DNA from: Akebia trifoliata
Taxonomy: Eukaryota > Streptophyta > Magnoliopsida > Ranunculales > Lardizabalaceae
Assembly (NCBI GenBank): GCA_017979445.1
Contig: CM030716.1
Location: 15,581,443 to 15,645,442, forward strand
Direction of reading: 5' to 3'
DNA: 64,000 bases
The translations under genes were made by a program, and so were the position numbers. The notes beneath the pieces are model-generated. The model worked only from the letters and a program-made list of their open reading frames with translations. It was not told the DNA's origin and made no database searches. Below are positions 23,456 through 35,193 of the stretch, piece after piece; within the stretch, counting starts at the first letter, position 1; each line of letters starts with the position of its first letter.

Positions 23456-25229
23456 TGTAGACACCCCATTTTCGCATCCGCCTGATTGATCAACTCGTCA
23501 ATCCGATTGCAATGATTCCTAATGATGGATGTGTATTCCATTGCTTTATTTTGTTACCAGATATGTTTCAGAAATCCGGATGAGGTATCTCGAACTTACA
23601 AAACCTTAGAAACCACGTTACGCTAGGAAAATACGACCCCAGAAACATAGAAATCATCATCTTGCAGACCAAAAAGAAACTTTACGATAAAAATCACTAA
23701 AAAATTACCAAATTATCAAAATACCCCTAACCTCAAAACAACCCTAGAACCTACGTTTCGCTTAGGAAAACTCTTTCGAACACATAAAATAACAAATCGG
23801 AACCAAATAAATCATTTCACAAATTTTAACAGAATTTGACAAAATTACGAAAATGCCCCTCATAAAGTTCACAATCATTTCACATAAAAATTTTCATAAA
23901 TGACACAAACCTACATTCTCATTGAATTCCTTACGAAAAACCGATTCTAAAACATCCTAGAACATTAAAAACCGACTTAAAACGTGAAAAGTCCTCTCCG
24001 GGGGCAAAACAGTAATTTCACAATTTTCATAATTAAAAAATTTGAAATTAATAAATAAAACATTAAATAATTAAAGTGAAATATTAATGAAATTAATTTA
24101 AATTTTGAGTCAAAGAAATCGATTAATCGGACTCTCAGGCAAAATTGTTGAGGGTTCGTGGAATATTTCTTTAAGGACCCCTCCATTTGGGGGTCCAAAG
24201 AATTAAAGAAATAATGGAAGGGGGTTCTCCAAAAATTAAAAGTAAATCAAGCAAGACTAAAGTCAAAGTATTAAAGTCAATCAAGTGAGACTAAAGTCAA
24301 AATTAAAGTCAATTAAGCAAGACTGAAGTCAAAATATTAAAAGTCAATCAATTAAGACTAAAGTCAAAACATTAAAAGTCTATCAAATAAGACCAAAAGT
24401 CATAATAGAGATCTAATTAAATAATAACTCTATCTAATAGAGTTTTAACTTAAAACACAATTCTACCTAAAACAGTTCTAACTTAAAAATAATTCTACCT
24501 AAAACAATTTTAATTAAAACACAATTCTACCTAAAACAAGTCAAATTAAAACACAACTCTAATTAAAAGATCTCTAATTAAACACTAACTCTATCCAAAT
24601 CAACCCCTAAAAATATCTATAAATAGAGGTGCTCACACCCTATTTTCGTATCAAATTATAAACCCTAAGAGAAGTAGGTCTAAAAGCTCCCCTAGCCCCC
24701 CATAAACCCTAGTTTTGGAGCCCCAACTCCTTAACTAACATCCCTCCTTCAATTTTAGTCTAGAAAACACCCAAAAGCCTTCTAAAAACACCCCCAAATC
24801 TGCAACGAACTTGAAGAGTTCAGATTCAAAAACAAGGAGATACCTCGGTCTAGGAGATCCGAAGTCAAATCCAGAGACAGAACGAAACAAGGGAGGACGG
24901 TACAAGGAGCTCTTTTTGTCAGATCTGAGGGAACAAAGTCCTTGCTATCGGAAAGGTAAATTTTTATTTTATATTATTTTTATCTAGGTTTTAGCAATGT
25001 AATTTACTTGGGAATTTAGTAGAGACCAGCTTTGGCCGGGCGGGGTTGGTGCCTAACACCTTCCAATCCCGTAACATGATCCCCGAATTCAGCTTTTTTT
25101 GGTTTTAGATTAGTTTTTATCCATTTAGAGTCATTGATCGGTTCCTAGACCGTAATAACTAGGTGGCGACTCCCAAACCTCAAGAGTCAAAAGCAGATCC
25201 GCGCACCCCGCGGATCGAGGGCGCTTTCA
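23456..25229 (+). repeat. 5' LTR of B
   Basis: TGTAGACACCCC to GCGCTTTCA, 1774 bp. It is nearly identical to 33416-35188. U3 at 24245-24372 has seven AGTCAA (TTGACT) motifs and then CTAATTAAA-type repeats before the TATA box. Confidence 0.95.
24618..24625 (+). promoter_or_regulatory. LTR TATA box (B, 5' LTR)
   Basis: TATAAATA followed by GAGGTGCTCACACCC. The 3' LTR copy is at 34577-34584. Confidence 0.68.
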
Positions 25230-25230
25230 G

Positions 25231-25248
25231 TGGCGACTCCGCTGGGGA
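25231..25248 (+). other. tRNA-Arg primer binding site of B
   Basis: TGGCGACTCCGCTGGGGA matches the complement of the plant tRNA-Arg 3' end (including CCA) as I know it over all 18 bases. It follows the LTR after one base. Confidence 0.92.
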
Positions 25249-27674
25249 CATTGAGGATCAAACTTGAAAAGCCCCAAGTATGGAAACATTGCCGATGACC
25301 TAGTTTTTTTTCTTAGTTAGTTTCTTTTGTTTGCTTATCATTTTTTTTATTATTATTATTCTTGTCGGTCCGATCATTAACCATTCGATTCTAGTCATAA
25401 TACCTTGATCCAACATTTTTATGGTTTAATTAAGAGCCATCTGGAATGACCTTAAATAATATGAGATTTCAAAGTGATGGTTATATTGAGGACGGGATAT
25501 GATCTTTGGGTTATGATTTTATTTTATTTTTTTCCTTTTTTATTCTTGTTTTTTGTGTGTTAATTTGCTTTTCGATAATATATATATATATATTATATAT
25601 ATATTCTCTTTTTGTTTATTTATTTTTTTTTTAGGTGTCGATCTGTTTTTTTAATTTTTTTTTTCTTCTCGGAGATGTCATGGTCCTTGGACAATATTAT
25701 TATTGGTTCGGAGATGTCACGGTCTTTGAACAATATTATTGTTGGTAGTTTTTAAAAAAAAAAAAAAAATAAAAAAAATAGGAATTTTGAGTTGCTGTCA
25801 ACGACAGCAAGGTATGGCTGGTAAATCGTTTTTATAAAAGGTGTGTTAGTGGTAAAAAATTGGTTTTTACTGTTACACCCTTAATGATTCCAATTCAAAG
25901 ATGGGTGTGCTTGCAGTAAAAAATCTTTTTTATCCCAATTTATGTCATATTCTCCATCGTCTTCCTCTAGAGACCGATTTGTTCTCTCAGTCCGATCGGC
26001 TGAAATTTCAGTCTGATCAGTTTGGAGCTCCTAATAAAGTTGTCGTTCCCTCTTGATCTAGAGATCAAGCTCGAAGATTATCAGCTCCTCTCGAAACCGT
26101 TGACATTTCGTGCGAGTTTAATCAATCTTTCTTTCGTTGTCGAAGAAAGAATTTAATTGCTGGCTTTGATTGAGGACAAGATTTCAATCGATTTTTTTTT
26201 TAATCTATTTCTTTTCTGAAAATCAGATCTGTTTTTTTTTTTTTCTCAAACCATCTTCTCAGATTGTTTTTTAACTTAAGAAAAAAACAGCAGCAAAATA
26301 AAAAACCTCTTCCCATCTCCTTTCTCTCTTCTCCCACATACTCAATACCGCCAATCCTTCTTCAAAAGAGATTTATTCTCTCTGGGTCTCTCTGGAGAGA
26401 GAAGAGGGAGTGATAATTCTAGGCGATGTTTGATATAGTGAGGAAGAAGAAAACGTTTTTATTGGGGTACACGTGAACAAGTATGACTTGATATAGTTTC
26501 AGAGATTTCTAGTTCAGATTATTAGAGAACTCAAAAATTCGAAGTTAACTCGTGTGATCTCGTCTGAAGAGAGAGAGAGAGAGAGACGAAGAAGAGAGAG
26601 GCTTCTCCTTTGTTGCCCCTTTAGCACTTTGAAAACAAATTTTTTGCTGTTTTGGTTGATTAAAAGTAAAGGTAAAAAGATAACTCAAGTGTGAGTGGTT
26701 GTTGCCAACAATACTAAAAATAAGTAATTGTGTCTCACGGTGGCAAGCATAGAAATATGAGTCATGACTCAAGAGTCATACATTGTGAGTTGTGAGTTAT
26801 GAGCATTGTGGCTGTGGCAACAATAAAACAAAAACATGTGAGTTGGATTGTGAATGTTGCTGGCAGCAACATAAAAAAAAAAAAAAATGTTTTGTTTTAT
26901 AATTTGTTTGGGGGGGCTAGTTTTACTAGCTTAGCAAGGTTCATTCCTTACTAAGGGTCATTGACCTTGCCACGTGGCATTCGAAAAAGTGATCCATTAC
27001 CACATGCTTGTGGTGAATGAAATTCTGAGAATTTTAAAATAAATATCTATATATATTTTTTCAAAGGAATTCTTAAAAATTAATTTTCATTTTAAATGTT
27101 GACTTTAAATTTGATTTCATAGCCGTTCATTTCCAAAACCTTGGATCAAAGCTAAAAAAAAAAAGAGTATTGTGATTTCTATTTTCGGATCCAAACTTTT
27201 CCATCAAAATCTACAAGGTTGTGATATTGGATTACTGACATGATGAACCACGTTAATTTGATGACCCTTAGCAAAATTTTGAAATCTTATTGAATTAGTC
27301 AAGCTAGCCGATTTCTTACCCCAAAGTTTCTTAGGTAATTTGTTATGGACCTCTCCACGTGGAAAAAAAAATCAATTTGTTTAAAAAAAAAAAGGGGTAC
27401 ATCAATCCTTATGATGATCGTTCTATCATCAATTCAATGTTCATAGAAATCTCGACTTGTTTAAGGTCATCCAAAATAATTTTTTTGATTGGACCATCAA
27501 AATAATTGTGCTAGGATTCGATTGATTATTCCTGATTGATTGCCTATCTAACATGCCATGATCTTGATTGATATATATTTTTGATGTGCATGCCTTAATC
27601 TTGATCTTGATTGTTTTGGATAGTTATGCTTTATGATCATATTTTTTCTAATATCCATATTTTATGATTTGATC
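25249..27674 (+). other. First part of B leader, non-coding
   Basis: AT-rich, with T runs and short AT repeats near 25580. It contains the perfect hairpin TTGCTGTC-AAC-GACAGCAA at 25792-25810 and the near-perfect palindrome GTTGCTGGCAGCAAC at 26856-26870. A GA-rich stretch lies at 26564-26600. No gene is recognisable. Confidence 0.5.
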
Positions 27675-28475
27675 TGACCCATGGGCCCACGTGTTTGAAA
27701 AAAGGCCCCGGGCACACCCCACCCTGTTTTGCATACACCACATGCACGTTTACTGTTTTGAGCACTTACACGTCCCATTTAGCCAACGTGGCACTAGTGC
27801 GTGGCCCGGTCTCTTCGGAGATGCGACGTCATTCATGAAACCCACAACTCCAGTCACGTACCTTAGGGTATATTAAACTGGGGCATCAATACCGTCTGAT
27901 CAGGTGATTCTGAGAAGTATGTTGATGCACCCAGGCTGGAGCGACCTGAGCCTTTGTCCTATTGTGAGCCACACAGTCACATGTCCCGATTGCCAATGTA
28001 GTACTAGTACGTGGTCGGTCCCCTCGTGGGATGCCAAACCATTTATGAAAGCTACAACTCTTGACTCGTACCCGTAGGTATAAAAGGTAATCTAAGTATA
28101 TCAATTGCACTTCTTGGTCAAAACCGGTGCCTAAGCAAGATCTTGCCCCGCTGTACCCTACTGTACGAGGGGGATAGACTACGTCTATTCTAGACGAGAG
28201 GTATTTAAGTGGGCCCTTGCTCAGCATTGTGCGCCACCTCTCAACTGGAGATCAAACTAGCTGTTTTTGGCTTCAGAGAAGTGAATTGAGATTTTAGATT
28301 ATCACCTATACGGTATATCAAACCAAGTCACCACGTATCGAAAGGTATATAGGTGTGCTTGGGCAAGGGTGGCCAGATAAAAATGCATTGCACGTAGTAA
28401 GCTTAGAGTCTAGAAACCTTCCCAGTAGGTCACGACTCGAACTTATCGTGGGTGTTCCCGGGTTGTTTATTGAAT
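27675..28475 (+). other. Conserved structured leader of B
   Basis: Palindromes GCACTAGTGC at 27791-27800 and GTACTAGTAC at 28001-28010 are exactly 210 nt apart. The stem-loop ATAGAC-TAC-GTCTAT is at 28174-28188. The whole block is close to those of A and C. Confidence 0.7.
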
Positions 28476-29190
28476 GAATGCATGTGATTGATGAATGTAT
28501 GTGAGTGATGTGAATGGTGAGATCAGAGTGTATGATTGTCCTCAAGGATTAAAAATATTATTTTTGAAAATCAAAATGGGTGCACCGACCCAATAAAGAA
28601 TCCATTTTTTTTACAATAATGACCCAGTCCATCCCGATCCAACAATCATGGTGGGCTGGGCCATTTAAATAGAAGTCAAATTTTCAAAGAAGAAAAATGG
28701 TTTACGAAAAAGTGTTATCTAGACAAAATGTTTTCCAAAAGAAGTGTTTTCCAGAAAAAGTGTTATTCTCTAGAAAAATGTTTTCTAAGGAAAAAATATT
28801 TTCTAAGGAAAAAATATTTTCTAGAAAATGTTTTCCATAAGAACAAGATTTTTCAAGAGAAAATGTTTTCCAAATAAAAACTATTTTTCAAAGAAAAAAT
28901 GTTTTCCAGAAGAAAATATTTTCCAAAAGAAAAGAAAATGAAGGAAAAATGATTTACAAAAGATATATATTTGCATGAAAAATTATTGAAATATGTTTGA
29001 AGTTGTTATTCAATGAAAACATTATTTGTCAATATTTTTCAAGAGTGCAGTAAAATTATTTTTTCTTCTGAATAATCATTAAATGGATGAACTTTTTAAT
29101 GAATTGGTGCACAAAATTCAATAAAATCTCAGGGTTCATTTAAAATGTTATCAAGGGGGTGACACTGAAATTGGTTAAATTCATCTTCAA
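28476..29190 (+). other. Leader end of B with TTTTCC/GGAAAA repeats
   Basis: Variants of GTTTTCCAGAAAA and AGGAAAAATATTTTC repeat between 28690 and 28950. The rest is AT-rich and has no gene. Confidence 0.5.
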
Positions 29191-30605
29191 AGAGGTTTAA
29201 GGGTTATCATTGTATCTAAGCTCAATCGTCCATCGTCTAGGTAGGGTTGTAAATCCGATCAGTTAGAGTAAACGTCAATATCAAGTCAACAGTCAGAAAT
29301 GATCTCAAAATTTCTCAACATCATCCAATTGTTCTTTGAAAATCATAGTGCTTCAATCCTACCGGTTGTAAGTAATGTCTCAGTTCTCATCAAGCCCGTT
29401 TTGGGTAGTCTTGAGTTTTCATGGGTCATTTGGGTTAACTCGAGTCCTTTTTTCCAGCAAGGTCATGTCTTCCTTAGATTGAATCTACTCTTTCCTATTA
29501 AGTCAAGTTAGTTCGTCGAGTTTATAGAGGTGTCTGTCGCCCCTTCAGAATTGATCGTACAAAAGAAATTTTTGAATATCTCGAGCGCATTAACGAATTA
29601 ACTAATAATCTAGCTTCAAAGATAAGAAGATAAGAGTCGGGCTCAAGAAAGCAAAGGTCATTGACCTCGGAACGGAAATAAATTCCTAAAGAGATTCAAA
29701 TAGAAACCATCTTATCTCTAGAGTAACACAAGGGGATAATGAATTTTTTCAGAAATTTCAAAAGACTTGTTCGTGTGATCATATGAGGGTATGTTAGGTA
29801 CAAGCTTGAGTGTTGTTCAACATGGACTAGATACTCGTCTATATCAATGGAATCAAAGAAGATGTTATAAAATGTACCAGTGCTATCCTCACTACATCTT
29901 GAGTTGCAAATCACATATTATCAATCGATATGGGGATACCTTTTGAATTGATTTCTGATAATGGGTCGTGCTTCAAAGCATAAATCATTACTCTGTGATC
30001 AAAGTTGAAGATCCGGCATCACACATTATCTCTCTACCATCCTCAGATTAATGAAAGGTTGAAGCAGCTATTAAAAAATCTCAAAACAATCATCAGGGAA
30101 ATGTGTCAATCACATCAGGATTAGTTAGAAAAGTTACCATTCACACTAGGGGCACATCTTACTTCAATGCTATCTTATATTGGAGCTATTCCCTACTCCT
30201 TAGTGTATAGCATGGAAGCAGTTTTGTCAGTTGAAATGGAAATTTCGTCTCTCAGGGTCTTGTTGGAAAATCATTTGTTAGAAACAGATTGGGTTCATCA
30301 GCAGTATGAAGAATTAAACTTCATAGAAGAAAACAAGTTAAAGCCTGTACCACGTGCAAGCTTATCTAAGAAGAGTCACCTGTGCATTTGACAAGAAGGT
30401 CAAAGCTCATCATTTACAAGTCAAAGATTTAACTATCAGACTTCAAAGAAAATTGAACACTCCTCATCGACTATAGGAGAAAGCCTAAATTGGAGGAATT
30501 CATTCATTAAGGAAATACTGTCTGGAAAAGTCGTCAGACTTCAAGATCATGATGGAGGTGAACTACCAGAACCAACCAACCTTGACCAGATCAAGCGGTA
30601 ATACA
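29191..30605 (+). pseudogene. Remnant gag start, pol start and integrase end of B
   Basis: The stretch joins three pieces that lie far apart in A. Bases 29191-29300 match the gag start (22139-22260). Bases about 29330-29815 match the pol start of A (37010-37500). From about 29890 the sequence matches the integrase core from ASRVAKF onward (39875 in A), including a worn ISDNGS motif. It ends after GATPYSLVYGMEAV-type sequence (open at 30167-30391) and the terminal NLDQIKR region near 30600. Protease, RT and both RNase H domains are absent. Stops and frame changes break what is left. The same gag-to-pol junction is seen in C, so it predates the B insertion. It has no coding capacity. Confidence 0.8.
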
Positions 30606-30749
30606 TTTAAGGAGGCCATCTTTGGTCGAATCAATCCTCATATTACCCAGTTACCCTGTTCAACATATCCTTTCTCAACCCTTTGTAGCCTTTTCAAAAA
30701 AAAATGAATGATGCCTTTTTTCTTTCTCAGCCCGATCACCTAACCTAGG

Positions 30750-30845
30750 GGAGGGAAGCTTCGAACTACGTTTTGGTCTGATCCCAAAATTTTGGGGTAC
30801 GTAGGCAACCTGAGAAGTCACTTCAGGCCCGACCACATCAAAATA
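30750..30845 (+). other. Conserved 3' UTR stem-loop block (B)
   Basis: A palindrome CCCAAAATTTTGGGG at 30783-30797 overlaps GGGGTACGTAGGCAACC at 30794-30810. A stem CCTGA...TCAGG follows at 30809-30827. The block lies just after the last pol codons. It is conserved in A and E. Confidence 0.65.
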
Positions 30846-31155
30846 AAAAAAATCTATTTCCCCACACAAAAAAATCAAAAAAATCAAAAAAAAAATTCAA
30901 AAGAGAAAGAAATATCATCCAAAATGGGGAAGAAAATTCAAGAAAAAAGTTTAAATGAAATGCCACACAAGGGGCATTTGGGTTTTTGAGCCTCAAAATC
31001 CCTTTCTTTTTTATACCCAGTCCTAAGCCTACCTATAAAAGTCCTCCTAAGTACCGTGCGAAAAGTCAAGGAAGATAGCAAAGCATGATCAGGCAGCAAC
31101 TCCAGAAGTTCAGAGACAAAAAAAAAAAAAAAAAAAAAAGATAAAAAATGATGAA

Positions 31156-31375
31156 GCCTGCTAAGTTGAAAACCCGAAAAGGGCGACTTAAGCAAAAATT
31201 AAGGCAAGCTCGCAAGGTTGAAAATCTGAAAGGACAACTTTGGCAACAATCAGAGCCAAGAAGAAAAAAAAGCTCGCTAGATCGAAAACCTGAAAAGGCG
31301 ATCTAGGCAAAAGCTAGAGCAAGCTCGCTAGATTGAAAACCTGAAAAGGCGATTTAGGCAAAAGTTAGAGCAACA
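31156..31375 (+). repeat. Cluster of four GAAA-type 3' UTR hairpins (B)
   Basis: Arms are CTAAGTTG/CGACTTA (31161-31190), CAAGGTTG/CAACTTTG (31213-31242), CTAGATCG/CGATCTAG (31277-31306) and CTAGATTG/CGATTTAG (31328-31357). Between the arms is AAAA and a small inner hairpin such as CCT-GAAA-AGG. All four stems pair with Watson-Crick or G-U pairs although their sequences differ. Confidence 0.8.
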
Positions 31376-32094
31376 AAGAAAAATAGAAAAAGATCCCAAG
31401 CTGAGAGCGGTCCGAGCTGAAACATTAGAAGTCTGAATAACCAAGTTCAATACTTAGCTTAAGCCAGGCATAGACTCAGAAGCCACAAGTATATTGTCTA
31501 TGATCGATCTGAAAATGTTTACTCCCCCAAGTGAACCAAGGGAGATAAGGGTGAATTCTATGATGAATCTCGGAAGGAAATAATTTTGTACTCTTGAGCC
31601 TGACTCAAAACCTCCAATGAAATTAATCAAAATTAAAAGTTGAGTCTTTATTGCGCTTGTGGTAATCAATTATTTCAAACCTTCATACAAGGGGCATTTT
31701 TTTTTTTTTGCATGATGTGTTCAATTATCTTCAATGCCAAGTACATTGTCAAACTAGGGGCATTTTGTCTTCGAGCAATGTTAATCCTAAAAAATAATGA
31801 GAACCCCAAATTTAAGGTAACGCTCTTGATAACAGTTTTTCAAAAAACTCTTGAGGTTCGAAAGAAATAAAAATTCAGGTTTTAAAACTTTTTGATAAAT
31901 CCTTGAGGTTCAAACAAAAGCATTTCGGATCTCACATAGGAAATATAACATTCTTTCAGTCTCTAGATTCTTTTCCAGATTCAATCATTCTTGGAATCAA
32001 TCATTTCTCTTCCAGATTCATTATCTTCCAGATTTATTCGTTCTCCGGTTCGTTCTAATCAGTTTTCTCCAAAATTTATTCATTCCTCTACCAG
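31376..32094 (+). other. 3' untranslated region of B, no gene
   Basis: It contains several short boxes such as ACAAGGGGCATTTTT and AAACTAGGGGCATTTT (31688, 31752), also found in A at 41632-41760. No coding signal. Confidence 0.45.
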
Positions 32095-33045
32095 TTTTGC
32101 TCAGTTGCCACCAAGAGTTATCTTGGATTTTTCTCAGTTTCCGCCAAGGGTTAACTTGGATTTTGCTCAGTTTCTGCCAAGGGTTATCTTGGATTTTGCT
32201 CAGTTGCCGCCAAGGGTTATCTTGGATTTTGCTCAGTCTCCGCCAAGGGTTATCTTGGATTTTGCTCAATTGCCGCCAAGGGTTATCTTGGATTTTGCTC
32301 AGTTGCCGCCAAGGGTTATCTTGGATTTTGCTCAGTCTCCGCCAAGGGTTATCTTGGATTTTGCTCAGGGTTATCTTGGATTTTGCTCAGTCTCCGCCGA
32401 GGGTTATCTTGGATTTTGCTCAGTCTCCGCCAAGGGTTATCTTGGATTTTGCTCAGTCTCCGCCAAGGGTTATCTTGGATTTTGCTCAGTTGCCGCCAAG
32501 GGTTATCTTGGATCTTGCTCAGTCTCCGCCAAGGGTTATCTTGGATTTTGCTCAGTTTCCACCAAGGGTTATCTTGGATTTTGCTCAGATACCGCCGAGG
32601 GTTTTCTCGGAACTATGCTCAGTTACCGCCGAGGGTTTTCTCGGAACTATGCTCAGATACCGCCGAGGGTTTTCTCGGAACTATGCTCAGTTATCGCCGA
32701 GGATTTTCTCGGAATTATGCTCAGATGCCGCCGAGGGTTTTCTCGGAACTATGCTCAGTTACCGCCGAGGGTTTTCTCGGAACTATGCTCAGATACCGCC
32801 GAGGGTTTTCCCGGAACTATGCTCAGTTACCGCCGAGGGTCGAGGGTTTTCTCGGAACTATGCTCAGTTACCGCCAAGGGTTTTCTTGGAACTATGCTCA
32901 GTTACCGCCGAGGGTTTTCTCGGAACTATGCTCAGATGCCGCCGAGGGTTTTCTCGGAATTATGCTCAGTTACTGCCAAGGGTTTTCTTGGAACTATGCT
33001 CAGATGCCGTCGAGGGTTTTCTCGGAATTATGCTCAGTTTATGCT
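32095..33045 (+). repeat. 33/34-bp tandem hairpin array (B)
   Basis: I read about 28 units. The first block (to about 32590) has 33-bp units with CCAAG...CTTGG arms. The second has 34-bp units with CCGAG...CTCGG arms. One unit near 32365 is partial and one near 32840 has a small duplication. The unit has no stop codon in any forward frame, which produces long open frames (31991-33322 and two overlapping ones) that I regard as by-products. Confidence 0.92.
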
Positions 33046-33401
33046 CATATTATATTCAAATTATGCTCAGTTTATATTCAAATTATGCTCAGTTTATACT
33101 CAGACTATGCTCAATTTATGCTCAGGTTTTACTCAGTTTCACACAGTGCACACACTTGCACATTTGCACTTTTTAGTCAGGGAGAATTCTCTAAAATTCA
33201 AGGATCTGACACTGTCAGTGAGAGCTCTCGCTCAAGGACCTGATAATCTTTTAATTCGGGGAGAGCTTTACCCTCAAGGATCCGAACACCCCGACGAATT
33301 GCTAAATCAGGCTGCAAAATGAAATGTCACTAGCTTTGGCATTCAGATATCGCACTATCTACCAAAATAGATTTGCTATCTAGTTTGCTTCAACCCTCTG
33401 C
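33046..33401 (+). other. Conserved region before the purine tract (B)
   Basis: It starts with short TATGCTCAGTTTATATTCAA-like repeats to about 33130, then has the blocks shared with E and A (CAGTTTCACACAGTGCACAC, ATCAAAATAG-like sequence). Non-coding. Confidence 0.55.
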
Positions 33402-33415
33402 CAAAGAGGGGCATC
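33402..33415 (+). other. Polypurine tract of B
   Basis: CAAAGAGGGGCATC immediately before the 3' LTR. Confidence 0.85.
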
Positions 33416-35188
33416 TGTAGACACCCCATTTTCGCATCCGCCTGATTGATCAACTCGTCAATCCGATTGCAATGATTCCCAATGATGGATGTGTATTCCA
33501 TTGTTTTATTTTGTTACCAGATATGTTTCAGAAATCCGGATGAGGTATCTCGAACTTATAAAACCTTAGAAACCACGTTACGCTAGGAAAATACGACCTT
33601 AGAAACATAGAAATCATCATCTTGCAGACCGAAAAGAAACTTCACGATAAAAATCACTAAAAAATTACCAAATTATCAAAATACCCCTAACCTCAAAACA
33701 ACCCTAGAACCTACGTTCGCTTAGGAAAACTCTCTCGAACACATAAAATAACAAATCGGAACCAAATAAATCATTTCACAAATTTTAATAGAATTTGACA
33801 AAATTACGAAAATACTCCTCATAAAGTTCACAATCATTTCACATAAAAATTTCCATAAATGACACAAACCTACATTCTCATTGAATTCCTTACGAAAAAC
33901 CGATTCTAAAACATCCTAGAACATTAAAAACTGACTTAAAACGTGAAAAGTCCTCTCCGGGGGCAAAACAGTAATTTCACAATTTTCATAATTAAAAAAT
34001 TCGAAATTAATAAATAAAATATTAAATAATTAAAGTGAAATATTAATGAAATTAATTTAAAATTTTGAGTCAAAGAAATCGATTAATCGGACTCTCAGGC
34101 AAAATTGTTGAGGGTTCGTGGGATATTTCTTTAAGGACCCCTCCATTTGGGGGTCCAAAGAATTAAAGAAATAATGGAAGGGGGTTCTCCAAAAATTAAA
34201 AGTAAATCAAGCAAGACTAAAGTCAAAGTATTAAAGTCAATCAAGTGAGACTAAAGTCAAAATTAAAGTCAATTAAGCAAGACTGAAGTCAAAATATTAA
34301 AAGTCAATCAATTAAGACTAAAGTCAAAACATTAAAAGTCTATCAAATAAGACCAAAAGTCATAATAGAGATCTAATTAAATAATAACTCTATCTAATAG
34401 AGTTTTAACTTAAAACACAATTCTACCTAAAACAGTTCTAACTTAAAATAATTCTACCTAAAACAATTCTAATTAAAACACAATTCTACCTAAAACAAGT
34501 CAAATTAAAACACAACTCTAATTAAAAGATCTCTAATTAAACACTAACTCTATCCAAATCAACCCCTAAAAATATCTATAAATAGAGGTGCTCACACCCT
34601 ATTTTCGTATCAAATTATAAACCCTAAGAGAAGTAGGTCTAGAAGCTCCCCTAGCCCCCCATAAACCCTAGTTTTGGAGCCCCAACTCCTTAACTAACAT
34701 CCCTCCTTCAATTTTAGTCTAGAAAACACCCAAAAGCCTTCTAAAAACACCCCCAAATCTGCAACGAACTTGAAGAGTTCAGATTCAAAAACAAGGAGAT
34801 ACCTCGGTCTAGGAGATCCGAAGTCAAATCCGGAGACAGAACGAAGCAAGGGAGCACGGTACAAGGAGCTCTTTTTGTCAGATCTGAGGGAACAAAGTCC
34901 TTGCTATCGGAAAGATAAATTTTTATTTTTATTTATTTTTATCTAGGTTTTAGCAATGTAATTTACTTGGGAATTTAGTAGAGACCGGCTTTGGCCGGGC
35001 GGGGTTGGTGCCTAACACCTTCCAATCCCATAACATGATCCCTGAATTCAGCTTTTTTTGGTTTTAGATTAGTTTTTATCCGTTTAGAGTCATTGATCGG
35101 TTCCTAGACCGTAATAACTAGGTGGCGACTCCCAAACCTCAAGAGTCAAAAGCGGATCCGCGCACCCCGCGGATCGAGGGCGCTTTCA
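33416..35188 (+). repeat. 3' LTR of B
   Basis: TGTAGACACCCC to GCGCTTTCA, 1773 bp, nearly identical to the 5' LTR. Differences seen include GACCTT for GACCCC near 33598 and one missing T in ACGTTCGC near 33715. Confidence 0.95.
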
Positions 35189-35193
35189 CTAGC

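Larger units (their letters stand above)
23456..35188 (+). mobile_element. Young non-autonomous Ogre-like element B
   Basis: A complete element of 11733 bp with two LTRs of 1774 and 1773 bp, perfect 5-bp target duplication, intact tRNA-Arg primer site and purine tract. The interior has no ORF1, gag, protease, RT or RNase H. Only the pol start and integrase end remain as broken pieces. It must have been copied by proteins of another element, most likely an A-like one with the same primer site, leader and 3' region. The LTRs differ at only a few dozen places at most by eye, so it is the youngest dated insertion here. Confidence 0.93.

Noticed and set aside
31991..33322. 443-codon open frame (and overlapping frames of 359 and 286 codons) with repetitive peptide
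   Set aside because: It lies on the 33/34-bp array. The unit has no stop codon in any forward frame, so all three frames are open. For a random 34-base unit this happens by chance about one time in five. Unit length changes between 33 and 34 shift the frame without penalty, so no protein is being kept.
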